From: Viridothelium virens
Lineage: Eukaryota > Ascomycota > Dothideomycetes > Trypetheliales > Trypetheliaceae
Direction of reading: 5' to 3'
NCBI GenBank assembly: GCA_010094025.1
Contig: ML991781.1
Span: 248,001-312,000 of the forward strand
DNA length: 64,000 nucleotides
Shown here: positions 32,287-43,902 of the stretch, piece after piece
Numbering within the stretch: position 1 is the stretch's first letter
Layout of the letters: every line of letters begins with the position of its first letter
The notes under the pieces: model-generated
Databases searched by the model: none
The model's input: the letters and a program-made list of their open reading frames with translations, nothing else
Told to the model about the DNA's origin: nothing
Program-made: the position numbers and the translations under genes

Positions 32287-35200
32287 CTGTGGTGTAATGT
32301 GATCGTGCGACTCTCTCCAAGAACATGACCTAATACGGAGTACTTTGCCACCATCCCGGCCTTGGTAATCCCCGGGTCAGACTGTTTGGTTATCATACCA
32401 AGATTGCACTCTTGGGATGCTGGGATAAAAGATCATTGTTTCATCTTGAACCCCTCTCGGAATGCTCATGTTCGGCGTCGCTCAACCTGCAGCTCGTGGA
32501 CAACCTGGTTATACCCCGGCGAGAATCCTAGCAACGGATGGCGCTGCATCGATGGCTTTAAACTTTGGCTAAGGAATTAATGATATCATAGTCAGTGGAA
32601 GCAGATCCTAAAATTAGGCTTGATACCCTGCGCTCTCATTCTTGCAAACTTCATTGATTGAGGTTCATACGTCGTGAATATTGATCTCACCAAGGCCTAC
32701 GTAGGGTAAATCATCTTCCGACATCCTGTCTCTCTGTTAAAGGCAGATGCTGAACGATGCAATCAGAGCTCTAGGTACCGAATGCAATTGAACGAGCTTG
32801 ACACAGTCGTGTGGTGCGATAGTATACGAATGTTCGAGTCCTGCTGTGGTAGAACTCTTGAGCCGAGGGTGTGAGTGTGCGAGGAGTGTGGGGATGATAG
32901 CAAGGGTTTTGATTGATCCTTTTGGCAAGTACATGCTGAAAAAGGAGCGGCCACGAACTGACTACCCCACTCTTTGTGAAGAGAAGACTCCTTTAGCACG
33001 GATAGCCTGCACGGTATTTCTGTGGATCAAGACATCGAGCAAGAATCGTGTGCGAAGATCGGCACGAGGATTGTACACAGCAAGCAGCTGCTTGGAGCCT
33101 TTTCACTTCTGGCGTCGGGCTAATCGCCACAGCAGAATTTTGACTTAGCCCTAGTAAAGATCGAATGTAGTTTCTTCTCAAGTCAAGACGGTTTAATGTA
33201 GTTGGCTACGGTGTAGCATACAATGCCAGTCTTGCCTCTACCGAAGCACCATAGAAATTTTTAGTGCGGTCCGCGTCTGGAATGTTTCGCACATGGTGGA
33301 TGACGTAAGCTGGACGGGAACCCACCAGGTACCCTACTCGGCCGGCTTCGCGGGTGAAGCCATTATCCTAGCTTTGCCCCTACATATCATCCTGGGATTC
33401 GAGAGCAGTCAGTGCTTGCAGGATTGTGCCCATGACTCCACCCCACTCAACTCCTAGGTATCCACCAGGGTCGACGCTCTAGCTCCCAAGCAGAGACGAA
33501 ATGCGGACGAGCATCTGCGGAGACTGCATGGTAGCATCCGTTGTCGCTCCTTTCGTTTCACTTTGTCGCGTTCTGCAGTAGGAGAGAAGGCAAGTGTCGA
33601 TGAATCAACAGTACAGCGGTTCTCGAATCGAGCTGCGCCTTCACTACACTTTGGGAGGAACCTCTGTATAACTGTGTTAGTAGGTCCCGTGCAATTCACT
33701 TTAACAGTATTCAGAACACCACTAATGGTAAAGCCCGCCTTCAATCCATGTATTCTGAGATCGGTGCATTCTTGCTCGAGCTTCGGGATATCCTCAACAA
33801 ACATCATTAGCTGCGTTCCGATGTCGAGAAGCGTGCTGTTCCCGTTGCTACATAGGAAGAGCCGGATCGCCCTTCAGTCGCTCCAAGACACCGAGTCTCA
33901 TCTAAAGTACAAGGCGCTGAAGCCTCTAAGTCCAACACGCGCGCTGTAGTCACAACTTGCTACCAAGGTCTTTTAGCGATGACGCCGGCTTATCGCACGT
34001 TTCAATAATGACTCGATCCGAGAATTTAGGTCTTCGCAAAAGGAAGCATTGTCAGATATGCACCGTTATGTATCGCTTGGGTAGGTAGGCGAGTCCGAGC
34101 TACGGACCCACTGTATTACCGAAGGGAGGCGTGCTCGTATTCAGTCCGGACCATGACAACAACTCGTTTCGCTTGAGCCAGTAGAGAAGATTGATTTCAT
34201 TCTATTATGCATTTCGGGCAATGCTCTGCTTTCTTAATCTTGGCGCGGGAGCCGACTTTGATCTTAATAAAGCTTGAGCAGACGGCAAAATCATGACTAT
34301 ATTACCAGATGGTAATGATATTAACACACTGGTCGACGGACTGTCATTGCCAGAGGGTATTGATGTTTCCATCTCTACTGTTCGAATCTTTCGGAGTTCT
34401 ATGAGCATTCCAGGCACGGTCAGATCGATCGATCGCGGAGGGGCACATCCAAAGCAGGTCAAAGTCGTATCTTCAATCCAGGCATGAAAGTTTCAAACGA
34501 GACAGCAAGCAAGATATCTGATATCCAACTCTTTGTTGATCATCTCCCTGAGCCCATCGATCTAGAGATAGATCCCTACCTGGTCCCAGGCTCTCTATTG
34601 GACTGATCGTGGCGAGTATTCGCTCGGAAATACGCTCAGCAGAGCAGACGTCGGCCTCGAAGCAGCCATCAAAGTCATCACACTTGCTCGAAATTGCCAC
34701 GACACATGTGCCGCAGATTGCAGTGGTATGATGAGTTGCATCAATATGGATGGTCTGATAGGCACAGAAATGTTGACTCTAGCAACTACTACACGGGTAT
34801 TGTGACTGCTTATCTGCATTCAGTGGTCATGCATGAGCGGTATTGGCTTTGGCTTCGTAATCCTTGGAGAAGAATGAATGCGTAACGCATCTGGCTTGAC
34901 CCAGCTAATTAGTTGTCACGCCGTTCAATTATGTTCGGCAAAGCCAACGAAGAGAAAAGACCGCTAATTGCGATTGATTCCTAATAACGAAGGTAAAGGG
35001 AGCGCATATCGTGAGCAAAGCTAAGGGGCATGAGACAGTAATCAATTCTAGAGAATAGAGTGATATCGACCCAACACCACAATTAAGCATATCTTGGTAC
35101 GTCATGCATATTTTTCGGACCGAAATCGGCATGATCCGAATCTCGTACGTTTTCTGAAAATGGTTCGATGCAGATTGGGCCGTAGAGAAGTTTGAAGTTC

Positions 35201-35565
35201 GCAACGAACCTCCTGTTTGAAACGGCTTGGCGCGAAATCTGACTCTGGGTGGTTTCAAAGTCAAAGCGACCACTTTTATATATCATGCTATATGGCAGAG
35301 CGGCTATAGAACGATCCGAAACATTCTTCTCTGCATCGCTCAACCACTCATTTTCTCTCTCCTCCAATTAAGCAACAAAATAAGCTCGAAACATGTCCCA
35401 GGGATATCTCAAATTCAAAAATCAGGCAAGTAGTAGTGTGACAACACAAGCTTCCCAAAGTCCCACAATTCCCAACGCTTCCCCCCTCCCCACCTCCACA
35501 CATCCGCATCCCCTTCCCAAAAGAAGAAACACGCTCTCCCTCCATTAACGTAGTGGCATGTACCA

Positions 35566-36796
35566 TCAAACCACGTTCACGTCTCCCACCCACGCATACC
35601 ACCCCGCCGTCACCACCCCCGCTCCACTCCACACGCCCGCCCACGCGCTCGCTCCCGCCAGATCCGCCCCTTCCACCGCGCTCCACACCCGCACCGCAAG
35701 ACTCAGCCCGCCGAACCCAGCCGCAGCCGCCGTCCGCGCCGCCAGCACGCGGATCCGCGGGGAGCGCAAGCCAGCCTCCGGGTACCAGAGGCCGAGGTTC
35801 CAGCGGAGGGTGTCGGAGAGGGAGGCCGTGGCGGGGTCGAACGGTGGGGTGGTGTCTTCTTCCCCTCCTGCTCTTGCTCTTGCCTTTGCCTTTGCCTTTA
35901 CTGTTGCGCTTGCGTCTTCTCGGTCTTCGGTGTCGTTATCAAGTTCGGCGCTTTCGCGGGCGGCGGCGATGGAGGGGAGGAAGAGGAAGGCGTGGGCGGC
36001 GAAGCCGATGGGGAGGAGGAAGGGGAGGAGGGAGCGGATGCCGGTGGCGTGGGCGCGATCGAGGGAGCGGAGCGCGTCGAAGTGAAGGATCAGCGTTGTG
36101 GGGAGGAAGGTGCGGTGGGCGAGGACGAGGGTGGAGGAGTAGGTGGCGGCGGCGAGGATGACGTTGAGGACTTGGAGGAGGCGGTCGTGTAGAAGATGGG
36201 GATTTGCTGCACCGGGTAGTGTTGTGGTGGTGGTGGTAGTGGTAGGAGAACGGGGTTGGCGGTGCTCTAGGGCTCGTGGTCGTAGGAGAGCCACTGGGAG
36301 GGCCGTAGAGACGATATCGATGAGGAGGAGGGTGCTGTTAGCACGGAGGGAGACGGAGTAGAAGGACCAGAGGAGATAGCAGAAGGGGAGATGGGACAGC
36401 GTGGTGAAGGAGACCGTGTCGATATCTAGTTTTGCAGGTTAATTTTGACGTAAATCAACGAGAAAACAAGACGCTCCAAAGGCGAGTCAATTCTGAGGTA
36501 TAACTATGACATGACATACCATCATAATTCAGATACCAGGCTACACCGAGCTCAACCACTTTCCATCCGAGAACGACTACGGCCTGCCAGGGCTCATTGA
36601 GGCTCCTGCTTATGCTTGCCAACTCGACGCCGGTAGAGTCAGCAACAAATGAGAAGAGAAGTGTCGACAGAGCCAGACTGAGAACCGTGAGCAGAGGGAA
36701 ACGCGTGGGCGCAGGAAGCTTCGATGCTGGCAAAGGAGCAGGCGCGTCGCCCACTGTAACCGCGTCTTCCTGCGCCGTGTTTTTTCGAGGTGCCAT
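35566..36796 (-). CDS. Multi-pass membrane protein, uncharacterised ascomycete family
   Basis: Two exons, 36796-36520 and 36425-35566, 378 residues. The start gives MAPRKNTAQEDAVTVGDAPA, a short hydrophilic tail. Hydrophobic segments follow, beginning with PLLTVLSLALSTLLFSFVA and then AVVVLGWKVVELGVAWYLNY. Across the intron come LSHLPFCYLLWSFYSVSL and LLLIDIVSTALPVALLRP. Further segments lie around ILAAATYSSTLVLAHRTFL and LLPFLLPIGFAAHAFLFLP, and a last pair near the end, so about six to eight spans in all. An Ala/Glu/Lys-rich loop (SATVKAKAKARARAGGEED) separates them. I recall similar unnamed proteins in many ascomycetes but no function. GC content in the second exon is very high. Confidence 0.75.
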
Positions 36797-37442
36797 GACG
36801 CGGCGACTGGCGGATCAAGAACGATTTTAGTTGCGACAAAAATCAAGCACAAAATTGACCAAGACAGCGATGGCAAGATCCAGTGCAAGGATGATTTGTC
36901 GCGAGCGTTACGTCAAGGCAGGCAACCTGGGAGGTAGTCGAATGAGCTGTGGTGGGGGCTGCTGGCCGGGAAACGAAAGAACATTGGCTGCACCACTTAA
37001 ATACCTACAACTACTCATCGCAAATCCCATGAAATGGTCAAGAGGACCCAGGTCAGTGTGAGGAATGGTGAATATACCTACCTTTTACCATGGCGGGGAG
37101 ATACCATCGTCAAATCTGGAGATGGTTCAATTAATGATGGTTCCAGCTCCTGTAATTTCCTCCAACCTATTTTCCCTCTATGTACATGCCATGATCTAAC
37201 TGGATGTCCAATATAAATACAATGGAGAAGGGACTTGAGTGGTGATATGAACATGCTTGATGCATTCCGGATCTTTCGCCAATATGCAGCCGTTGATCAG
37301 ATGCCAAAAAGGAGAGGGAGGAGCAAACACAAAATATACATGAATCAAACAGCGAAGCGCTACCAAGAGATGAGAGCATTTGATGATACATGGCGAAAGG
37401 GGAGTGGAATCAAGGGAAAAACACCATTCAAAACTCATTACC
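36797..37442. other. Intergenic region upstream of the membrane-protein gene
   Basis: Holds the promoter of the membrane-protein gene and the 3' end of CLU1. Short open frames here have no family features. Confidence 0.5.
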
Positions 37443-40400
37443 TCATGCCGCGCTACTACTACCCCCCCTACTTTTCCTGGCACCCCTGGTTCTTGGATTT
37501 TTTTGCTTCAGCGCCTTCTTCTCTGCCTCATCTCCATTGATGTATCTCAGCAGCTTGTCGATATCTCTTGGATCATCCAAGTTCGTCCTTCGGTCACTGC
37601 CCGGCTGTCCTGGAAGGGTCACATCGGCCGAGGTCGCCCCGACGCGTGGCTGTTGTCGCGTCATTGGCGTTCGGATGGCAACCCTTCTGCTTCGGTCGTT
37701 CAGGTGTTTAGAGAGAGAGACAGCATTGCTCACGAGGCGCGCAAGCCATTGGTCCGCTTCTTTGGTGTTGCGATCTTCTGGTCCTAGCTCTTTGCTGAAA
37801 ATCCCACGAGCCGCCTGCATCCTCTGCACTGCGCCCTTGGGGTCCTGATCGAGCGCCAGTGCTTGAGCGAGCTGGAACAGCAGCGTACCGGTATTGATAC
37901 TGTGCTCACCAGACATTTTCTTGCAAATCTCGAGACTTTCTTCGAACCAGGCCCGAGATTCTTTATAGCGTTTCTGGCTTTGCAGCATCACAGCCGCGTT
38001 ATTCAAGGTAGTCACGCTATCCGGGTGGTCAAGGCTCCCGTACACAAGTTTCCATAAATCCAGGGCATGGAGAAGATACTTCAAGGCTGCCACGGTTTCG
38101 TTGTTGTTATGCGCAAAAAGGCTCAGATTCAGATAGCTGAGGATGGTGTCCGCTGAATCCACACCAAGCGTCCGCTCGGAGACTATGACAGCTTTCTTGG
38201 CAAGCTCTGCAGCCAATTCCTTGTTGGTGATGTAGAATAGCGTCGAAAGATTGTAGTAAGCGCGCGCAACCTCCGGATGGAGAATCCCGTATATTTGCTC
38301 ATGGAGCGACATCGACTCGAGCAGCAACTCATTACCCAGGCTCCTCTGGTCTTGCGCTATTGAGATGCGCCCTGCTTCCATGGCTTCGTCTGCTAGTACA
38401 CTCCTCGGAGCTGCTTCCTTGACTATGGGCACAATGTTTTGAACATCGTCCGCACAGAAAGTGTGGGCTGGTCTATCACTCTCGCACGAGCCGTTGCGAT
38501 TGGGGGAGTTGGTTTGACCGCGCTTTTTGGTTTTCTTCTTAGAAGAGGTCGAAGACCCGCTGGTGACGGATGCATCGCTACCATGTGATTCTGACGTCCC
38601 ATTTACTACATGGACTGAGGGCTTGTCTTGGGTCTTCGTAAAAGTGTATGCTTTTGCCCCGAGTTGAAGGCCAAGCTTGAGCGCAATCTCTCGGAGATGC
38701 TGCAAGTGTCGTTCTCTAATATAAATTTCCTCGCCAAGCTGGAATCGGAATCTCTTGTGAACCTGATCGGCAACTTCTTGCCGTAGAGAGATTGGTGTTG
38801 TCTCCTCGAATGACCAGTCGGCATCCTTATAACAGTCCTTCAAGTCATCATCTATTTCTGGTGTAGGGTTGGCGTTGAATTGTGAACCTAGAAAGCAGTT
38901 CAGCAGATGGGCCAAGCAAGCAGGTGCTGCAGGTGCAGCCACATCTCGCAGCTTCCTGTTCGCAATATGCTTGAATCCACGAGCAATCATTTCTTGAACC
39001 GCTAGAGATCGTAGAGCGTCCATTCGCGGTAATACCGGCTCAGAGGCAGAGACTTGATCGGCAAGCTCTCCGAGGTATCGCACGTTAATGCCTCGTTTGT
39101 GCAGCAGGGTAACAAGGGATTGACCGTCCATAGGAAAGCCTACCTCGCCATCCTGCAAGTCACTTATCTGATTGACGATTAGATATCATCACCTTTAAGT
39201 CTGCTGATTTCCGACACTCACTAATTTAGGGATGACTTCCGTCGTCAGGAATTTGCAGGCAGACCTGACGTGCTTTTCATCCTCGGCCATCTGCACTCTC
39301 TCTTCCTCCAGCTGAGGCTCCTGGCCGCTGAAAACATCTGGGTTCAGAGCAAAATTAAAATCGGCAATAAGCTTGGTGCGCTTTTCTTGTTCTCCTTGTC
39401 TAGCATCGGAAGCCTGGTCTTTATTCTCTCCGGAATTGGTTGTCTCTTGTTGTGCTACTTGGTCAACTCCACTCTCAGCATTTGTTTTTGACTGTTCAGA
39501 GTTCTGATAAGTGTGAGTGGTCCCGTTTGTCAGCTTGGGCGTCTCCACATTTCCATTCCCATTCATGTTCTCGTTCACATGCCGTTGAAGCCTAGAACGC
39601 CAGAATGACTCAACCAGCTCTGGCCTAAGTACAGCCATTCGGTGAGGGTAATCCTTATTGCGATCCGCTGGGGCTTCGCTATCCTCACGGTCCTGCCAAT
39701 GCTTTTCAAGCCATTCAATGTCAAGAGGTGTTGTTCTATATAAATCCAGAACGTATTTTCGACCGTCAGTCCCCAGTAGGCCCTTTGTCTCGATGCTACC
39801 TTCTAGGTCATGCCGAACTTTTTCCTTGTCCCAGACAGGATGTTGCTTCACACGTAAGTTCTTGGAAAGCTCTCGGAAAGGTTCGATGAATGATGGATGC
39901 TCAGCAACAGTATCCTTACCCTCGACACCACCGTAGTCAATTTGGTGTTCACTTGGATCTCTTTGCTTGAAAATGCCGGGAACTATGCTCTGAGCAACAA
40001 TGCGTTTGCCGAGATAGTCCACCACTACCGTACCAGGAGTGAACAATCCATCAATATCGAGTTGGTTGACGGTTTTCACACCTGTCACGTCCTTCCCAGT
40101 CGCTACGCGAGCTGCCTCATCTCCCCCATCAGTCGCGAAAGTTCCAACGCCGTCTGCACCGAATGAGTAGAAGACGTTGTTGTAGACAAATATCTGGGCA
40201 TATTTGCTTTCTGTAGGATTTAGCGGAGTGACCTCGCCCTTGGCGACAAGGATGGCGCCTCTCGTAGCGACTTCATTGTAGTCTGCAAAAATTTTGGCTA
40301 CAAGTCGTTCTCGAAAGACGCGATCCGAGATGCTTTCCTTGGGCAGCTCTCGGGTAGACTGAAATTCCTCATTCCAATCTCGAAGTGTCTCGGTTCCCTC

Positions 40401-41723
40401 ACTGCCTGATAAGAGATAGCTCTCCTGAGTACGCACGATATCTGGGAAGTGGTCGGTGCTGAGCTCCCAGTTCGGCACAAGCCATGGACTAGCGGGAATC
40501 GCGTTCGGAAGTTGGCAAGTAGCGAGTAGCTCTCCAGTGCTGTTCACTTGCTGGAACTGCTGGAGTTTCGAGTCGAAATTAGCGATATGCCGCTGTAACA
40601 ACGTCAAAAGCGAGTGCTTTAATCCTTGTTCGGAGCTACGAGGATACTTTGGCGAAGGATCGAATCTGGTGCTGGTAGATCTATTAACATAAAATCCATG
40701 AATGTCACAAGTTATTTGGATTGGATTGCCATCCTTTGTCATAACCTCGAGGTAAAGTAAATGGCCTCTTAACCTCAATTGATGCGGCGGGGGATTCCAG
40801 GGAGATAACTGCATTGACTTGACTATACTCGACGGAGATGGCTGAGGTTGATGAGATAATATGCTCAGGACGTTTGCTGGAGCCCCGAGGCTGTAGCTAC
40901 CCATTGGGTCATTGCTGCCATCGGTGGCAGAGGTACCTTTACTGTCGATATTGGAAGATGCTGACGTACCCGGAGCCTTTTGTGCGCGTACGGTATCGTA
41001 GAGTGACAGGCCTGCATTAATGCCGTGCAGTAAATCAGTCCTATCTCCAGCGACTCCTATGAGCTCTCTAATGCGAATGAAGTGTATCCGTGCATCCTTT
41101 TCTGTGTAGGGGTCTTCGACAAGCCTCAGTTTGGATCCTGACTTGATATTTGGAACTTCAGAGAGCTCGACAAAATCATTAACGCGCTCGTTGTCATGTT
41201 CGAGGTGAAAGCAAGTGTGCTGGATGCAGTCTGGTTGCTCGATAATCGACTGTCGGATGTCTTGTACTTGCTCGTGCGATGAGACCTGTTTCTCTTGGTT
41301 CAGCCCAGATTCCATTCAACGCATAGCGATTGCTGTTCTGACCATTACTCCAATCTCTTTTCCGTTAGGTAGATTTACAGTGAGGTCGAGAAAGTCGTCT
41401 GCGCATAATCCATTCAGTATGACACGTTCGACAGGGATCAATCTTTGCTTCACTGACTGTCTTGTTGTTCACCATTTTCTGCCGGTCTTTCGGCGGTCTT
41501 CGCCTCATCATTTCGACTTTGGTCTGGATCGATCGGAGACGTTGCGGCTCCGTTCGGTAACGGCGTGGAAGAGGACGACTCTAGAAACGTTAATTAGCTT
41601 TGCGAATGTGATAGTGCTTCGATGTTTGGACAGCGTCGTGAGGGATTAAGTACACCAGACGCAAATGCAAGGTAATGCAGAAGTCGTACCGTCTATGGAA
41701 GCGTCATTATTATCCGTAGGCAT
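37443..41723 (-). CDS. CLU1: CLU1/CluA clustered-mitochondria protein
   Basis: Five exons: 41723-41690, 41580-41473, 41398-41343, 41285-39222 and 39167-37443, 1328 residues, the usual length for fungal CluA. After an acidic, disordered start, the N-terminal domain runs FLDLTVNLPNGKEIGVM into SSHEQVQDIRQSIIEQ, with CIQHTCFHLEHD and NDFVELSEVPNIKSGS. The CLU domain (about 350-650) has TPLNPTESKYAQIFVYNNVF and TDGRKYVLDLYRTTPLDIEW. VGFPMDGQSLVTLLHKRGIN sits just after the last intron, followed by the TPR region (ARAYYNLSTLFYITNKELA). CLU proteins bind cytosolic mRNAs of nuclear-encoded mitochondrial proteins and keep mitochondria spread in the cell. The intron at 41286-41342 uses a weak GTCAGA donor; a GTAATG donor six bases earlier would drop two residues. 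Confidence 0.93.
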
Positions 41724-42152
41724 TGCCAAACAAGGCGGACAAGGACAAGAGAGAAATTAACGCAAGAACTCCTGGGTAGAGCGAGACTATAGTACAGAAG
41801 AATGAGTCTATTGTACAGGACAAGAAAGGGCAATGGGAAGGGCAATGGGGGTGTATGATGAGCAATGCAATATTTTTTGAAGCTTGTCACCGGGAGTTTT
41901 CGGCTAGACAGGGGATCGACGCCAGGATCCGGGAACAACTTCCACATCCCCGTTCCATTGCATTCGGCTCATACCCTTGCGGTGCTTGCGATCGTCCGTG
42001 ACTGGGGAAGGTATGGCATTGGGAAAAGAGGTGGAAGAACAATCTGATTTGAGATTTGAATGCATAGCAAAATGGTACCTCTGCTCATCTGCCTAAGTTC
42101 ATCTATTAAGAGGCCTGAATCATGCGCTCTCACCCCTGACAAGATCCAAAAT
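41724..42152. other. Intergenic region between CLU1 start and aldolase stop
   Basis: About 430 bases that should hold the CLU1 promoter. I see no gene or repeat. Confidence 0.5.
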
Positions 42153-43124
42153 CTATAAGCTTTTCTCAATTTTCATGATGTCGGAGATTCCCTCCGTCAC
42201 TCGCTTTCGGCCTTCCTCACTTAGTCGTTGAAGCGGCCTCCTGGGATGTCCTCCGTACCCGTAGAACTCCTCGATGGCTGCCTTAGTCCCAGGAATCGCA
42301 GCTTTGGTCAAAACCCAGTCCCCCTTGCTCAACTTCTTCTGTAATTCCATCGCCTCCTCCAGCTTGCCTTCTGCCCACAAGTTCCAGACACGCACGCAAG
42401 TTTTCGGCAATACATTGGCTCCACCAGCAATAATGCCACTGCCGCCAGACGCCAAGGTTTGAGCGGTGAAGTCCGCCATGCCACCAAAAGCCATCCAGCC
42501 GCTTCCCTTGCTCTTTGGGGTAACAGCATTAGTAGCAAGAGCTACTCGCGCAAGCTTCCCTGTGTTCCCGCAGGTGAATTTCGTGCCGACGATGTTGGGA
42601 TGCTGAGCGAGCCGAATCATAAAATCGCTGTCCATGTCAATGCCAGCAACAGCCCCTGGATAATTGTAGAGAATGATTGGAATAGGAGAAGCCGATGCCA
42701 CGGTGGTGAAATATTCATAGAGCGTATCCTCATTCATAGCGTAACGATAGTAGCTGGGAGGCACAAGCAACGAGTATTCTCCTCCAGCTGCTGCTGCTTC
42801 CTTGCACAACTCCACTGTTCCACGAATGCTTTGTTCGCTCGTACCTACAATCACGGGAACATCTCGGAAGCCCGCCTCATCTAAAGCTTCGCGCGTAGCC
42901 CGTGTCACCGCGGTCTTTTCCTCACGGGTGAGATGTACGGCTTCGCCGTTGGAACCCATTGTTACGAGTCCCACGAGTCCGGCTTCGGCAAGTCGCACCG
43001 CATGTTTCCGAATGGTAGGTATATCAAGATCCTCAGTATCTGAATTGAAAAACGTCATCGTCGGAGCGTAAATGCCATGACGCAGAGGCGTTCGAGGCTT
43101 TGAACCGTTCACTGTGCCGCCCAT
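42153..43124 (-). CDS. gaaC: DapA-family aldolase, probable 2-keto-3-deoxy-L-galactonate aldolase
   Basis: A single exon of 323 residues. The TIM-barrel lyase signature is complete: GSNGEAVHLTREEK near residue 58, catalytic Tyr153 in ILYNYPG and Schiff-base Lys182 in GTKFTCGN. This is the DHDPS/N-acetylneuraminate-lyase superfamily. In filamentous fungi a member of this family (GaaC/LGA1) splits 2-keto-3-deoxy-L-galactonate into pyruvate and L-glyceraldehyde, step three of galacturonate catabolism. The assignment to GaaC rests on the divergent neighbour at 43903-45377, which matches the galacturonate reductase GaaA, and on a matching promoter motif. Alone, the protein could also be another 2-keto acid aldolase. 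The ATG at 43124 gives a short hydrophilic tail, so it is cytosolic. Confidence 0.85.
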   Translation of the reverse strand: MGGTVNGSKPRTPLRHGIYAPTMTFFNSDTEDLDIPTIRKHAVRLAEAGLVGLVTMGSNGEAVHLTREEKTAVTRATREALDEAGFRDVPVIVGTSEQSIRGTVELCKEAAAAGGEYSLLVPPSYYRYAMNEDTLYEYFTTVASASPIPIILYNYPGAVAGIDMDSDFMIRLAQHPNIVGTKFTCGNTGKLARVALATNAVTPKSKGSGWMAFGGMADFTAQTLASGGSGIIAGGANVLPKTCVRVWNLWAEGKLEEAMELQKKLSKGDWVLTKAAIPGTKAAIEEFYGYGGHPRRPLQRLSEEGRKRVTEGISDIMKIEKSL

Positions 43125-43902
43125 GACGCCTGAAGCTTTGTGAAGAGAAGTAGAGACTGAACGAAAGGATTGAGAATCGAAAATAGGTTACATGAGAGTC
43201 CGAAGCAACGTAAGCCGACTAGAGAGCACACGACTGTGGGGTTCCTCCAAATTTAAAGGCCAGCAAAGAAATCTCTGTCGGGCAATCTTACCGTGAGCTG
43301 TGCAGCTTCTCCGCTACAGCCCGTCGAAAGCTAATGAGGCAGCATTTTCCGGCAGCGTGGGATGCAGATTGCACCGTTGAAGCAGCAATGCGCGCACTCA
43401 GCATCAGGAACAGGCGTCCTCTGGCTGTACGTAAGCTGGAATTGGTTGAGACCGCTCGAATGATGGGAAAGCGAACTATCGGTCGTCTCATCTAGTCTCG
43501 AGATGGACAACTTCGTCTGGAATCCCTGCAAGGCTACGCACACTACGGTGTAGCGATGTTCCGAGGGACGCCCAGCCAAGATTTCGACGATTCTTCCACC
43601 AATTAACCTACCATGCGCAATGGCTGTCAAAGACTGAAGATGCACAAGCATTTTAGCCGCTGCATACGTGGGGGTATGCTGTCCGCAGGGGAGGGGCCCC
43701 TCCGCAATAGGCAATTCTTGCCTTTGACCACAAATCTTAAATATCCGGTTCGGCAGACTCGGGGCTTGAGCCGCCATCAAGTGACTGCCATGGGAGCTCG
43801 AGTAAACATCAGGATACAGTTTGCTCTATCTCGTTGCGGATTTATCTGTAAGCCTGGTTAGACTAGACAAATCTTGACCGAAGCGTCTTTCTGCAAGTCA
43901 GT
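43125..43902. promoter_or_regulatory. Bidirectional promoter of the aldolase/reductase pair
   Basis: 778 bases between two divergent start codons. TCCACCAAT at 43595-43603 fits the galacturonate-responsive element (YCCNCCAAT) that GaaR-type regulators use in Aspergillus and Botrytis. TCCTCCAAA at 43243-43251 differs only in the last base. GTGGGG at 43236-43241 and CTCCGC (minus-strand GCGGAG) at 43700-43705 fit the CreA core SYGGRG. The single best element sits roughly central, suited to drive both genes. Short motifs occur by chance, so use in the cell is inferred. Confidence 0.6.
43595..43603 (+). promoter_or_regulatory. Galacturonate-responsive element-like site (TCCACCAAT)
   Basis: Exact match to YCCNCCAAT, about 300 bases upstream of the reductase start and 470 upstream of the aldolase start. 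Confidence 0.55.

Larger units (their letters stand above)
27525..35565. other. 8-kb gene-poor region
   Basis: No intact gene is supported across about 8 kb, in a window that elsewhere averages one gene per 2 to 2.5 kb. The part next to the Rua1-type gene (27525-29000) may be a long promoter or leader; it includes a GC-rich island at 28280-28960. From 29 to 35.5 kb only fragments are seen: a transporter-like remnant at 32047-32286, a possible HET-like scrap near 29711-29899, and an unassigned minus-strand open stretch near 33454-33900. Base composition is balanced, without the strong AT shift of heavy RIP. I see no long terminal repeats. Confidence 0.55.

Noticed and set aside
33454-33900. 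A coding stretch on the minus strand (LLDIGTQLMMFVEDIP region)
   Set aside because: It reads like protein for about 45 residues, but I recognise no family, and upstream frames are broken within a short distance. It is mentioned only as part of the gene-poor region.
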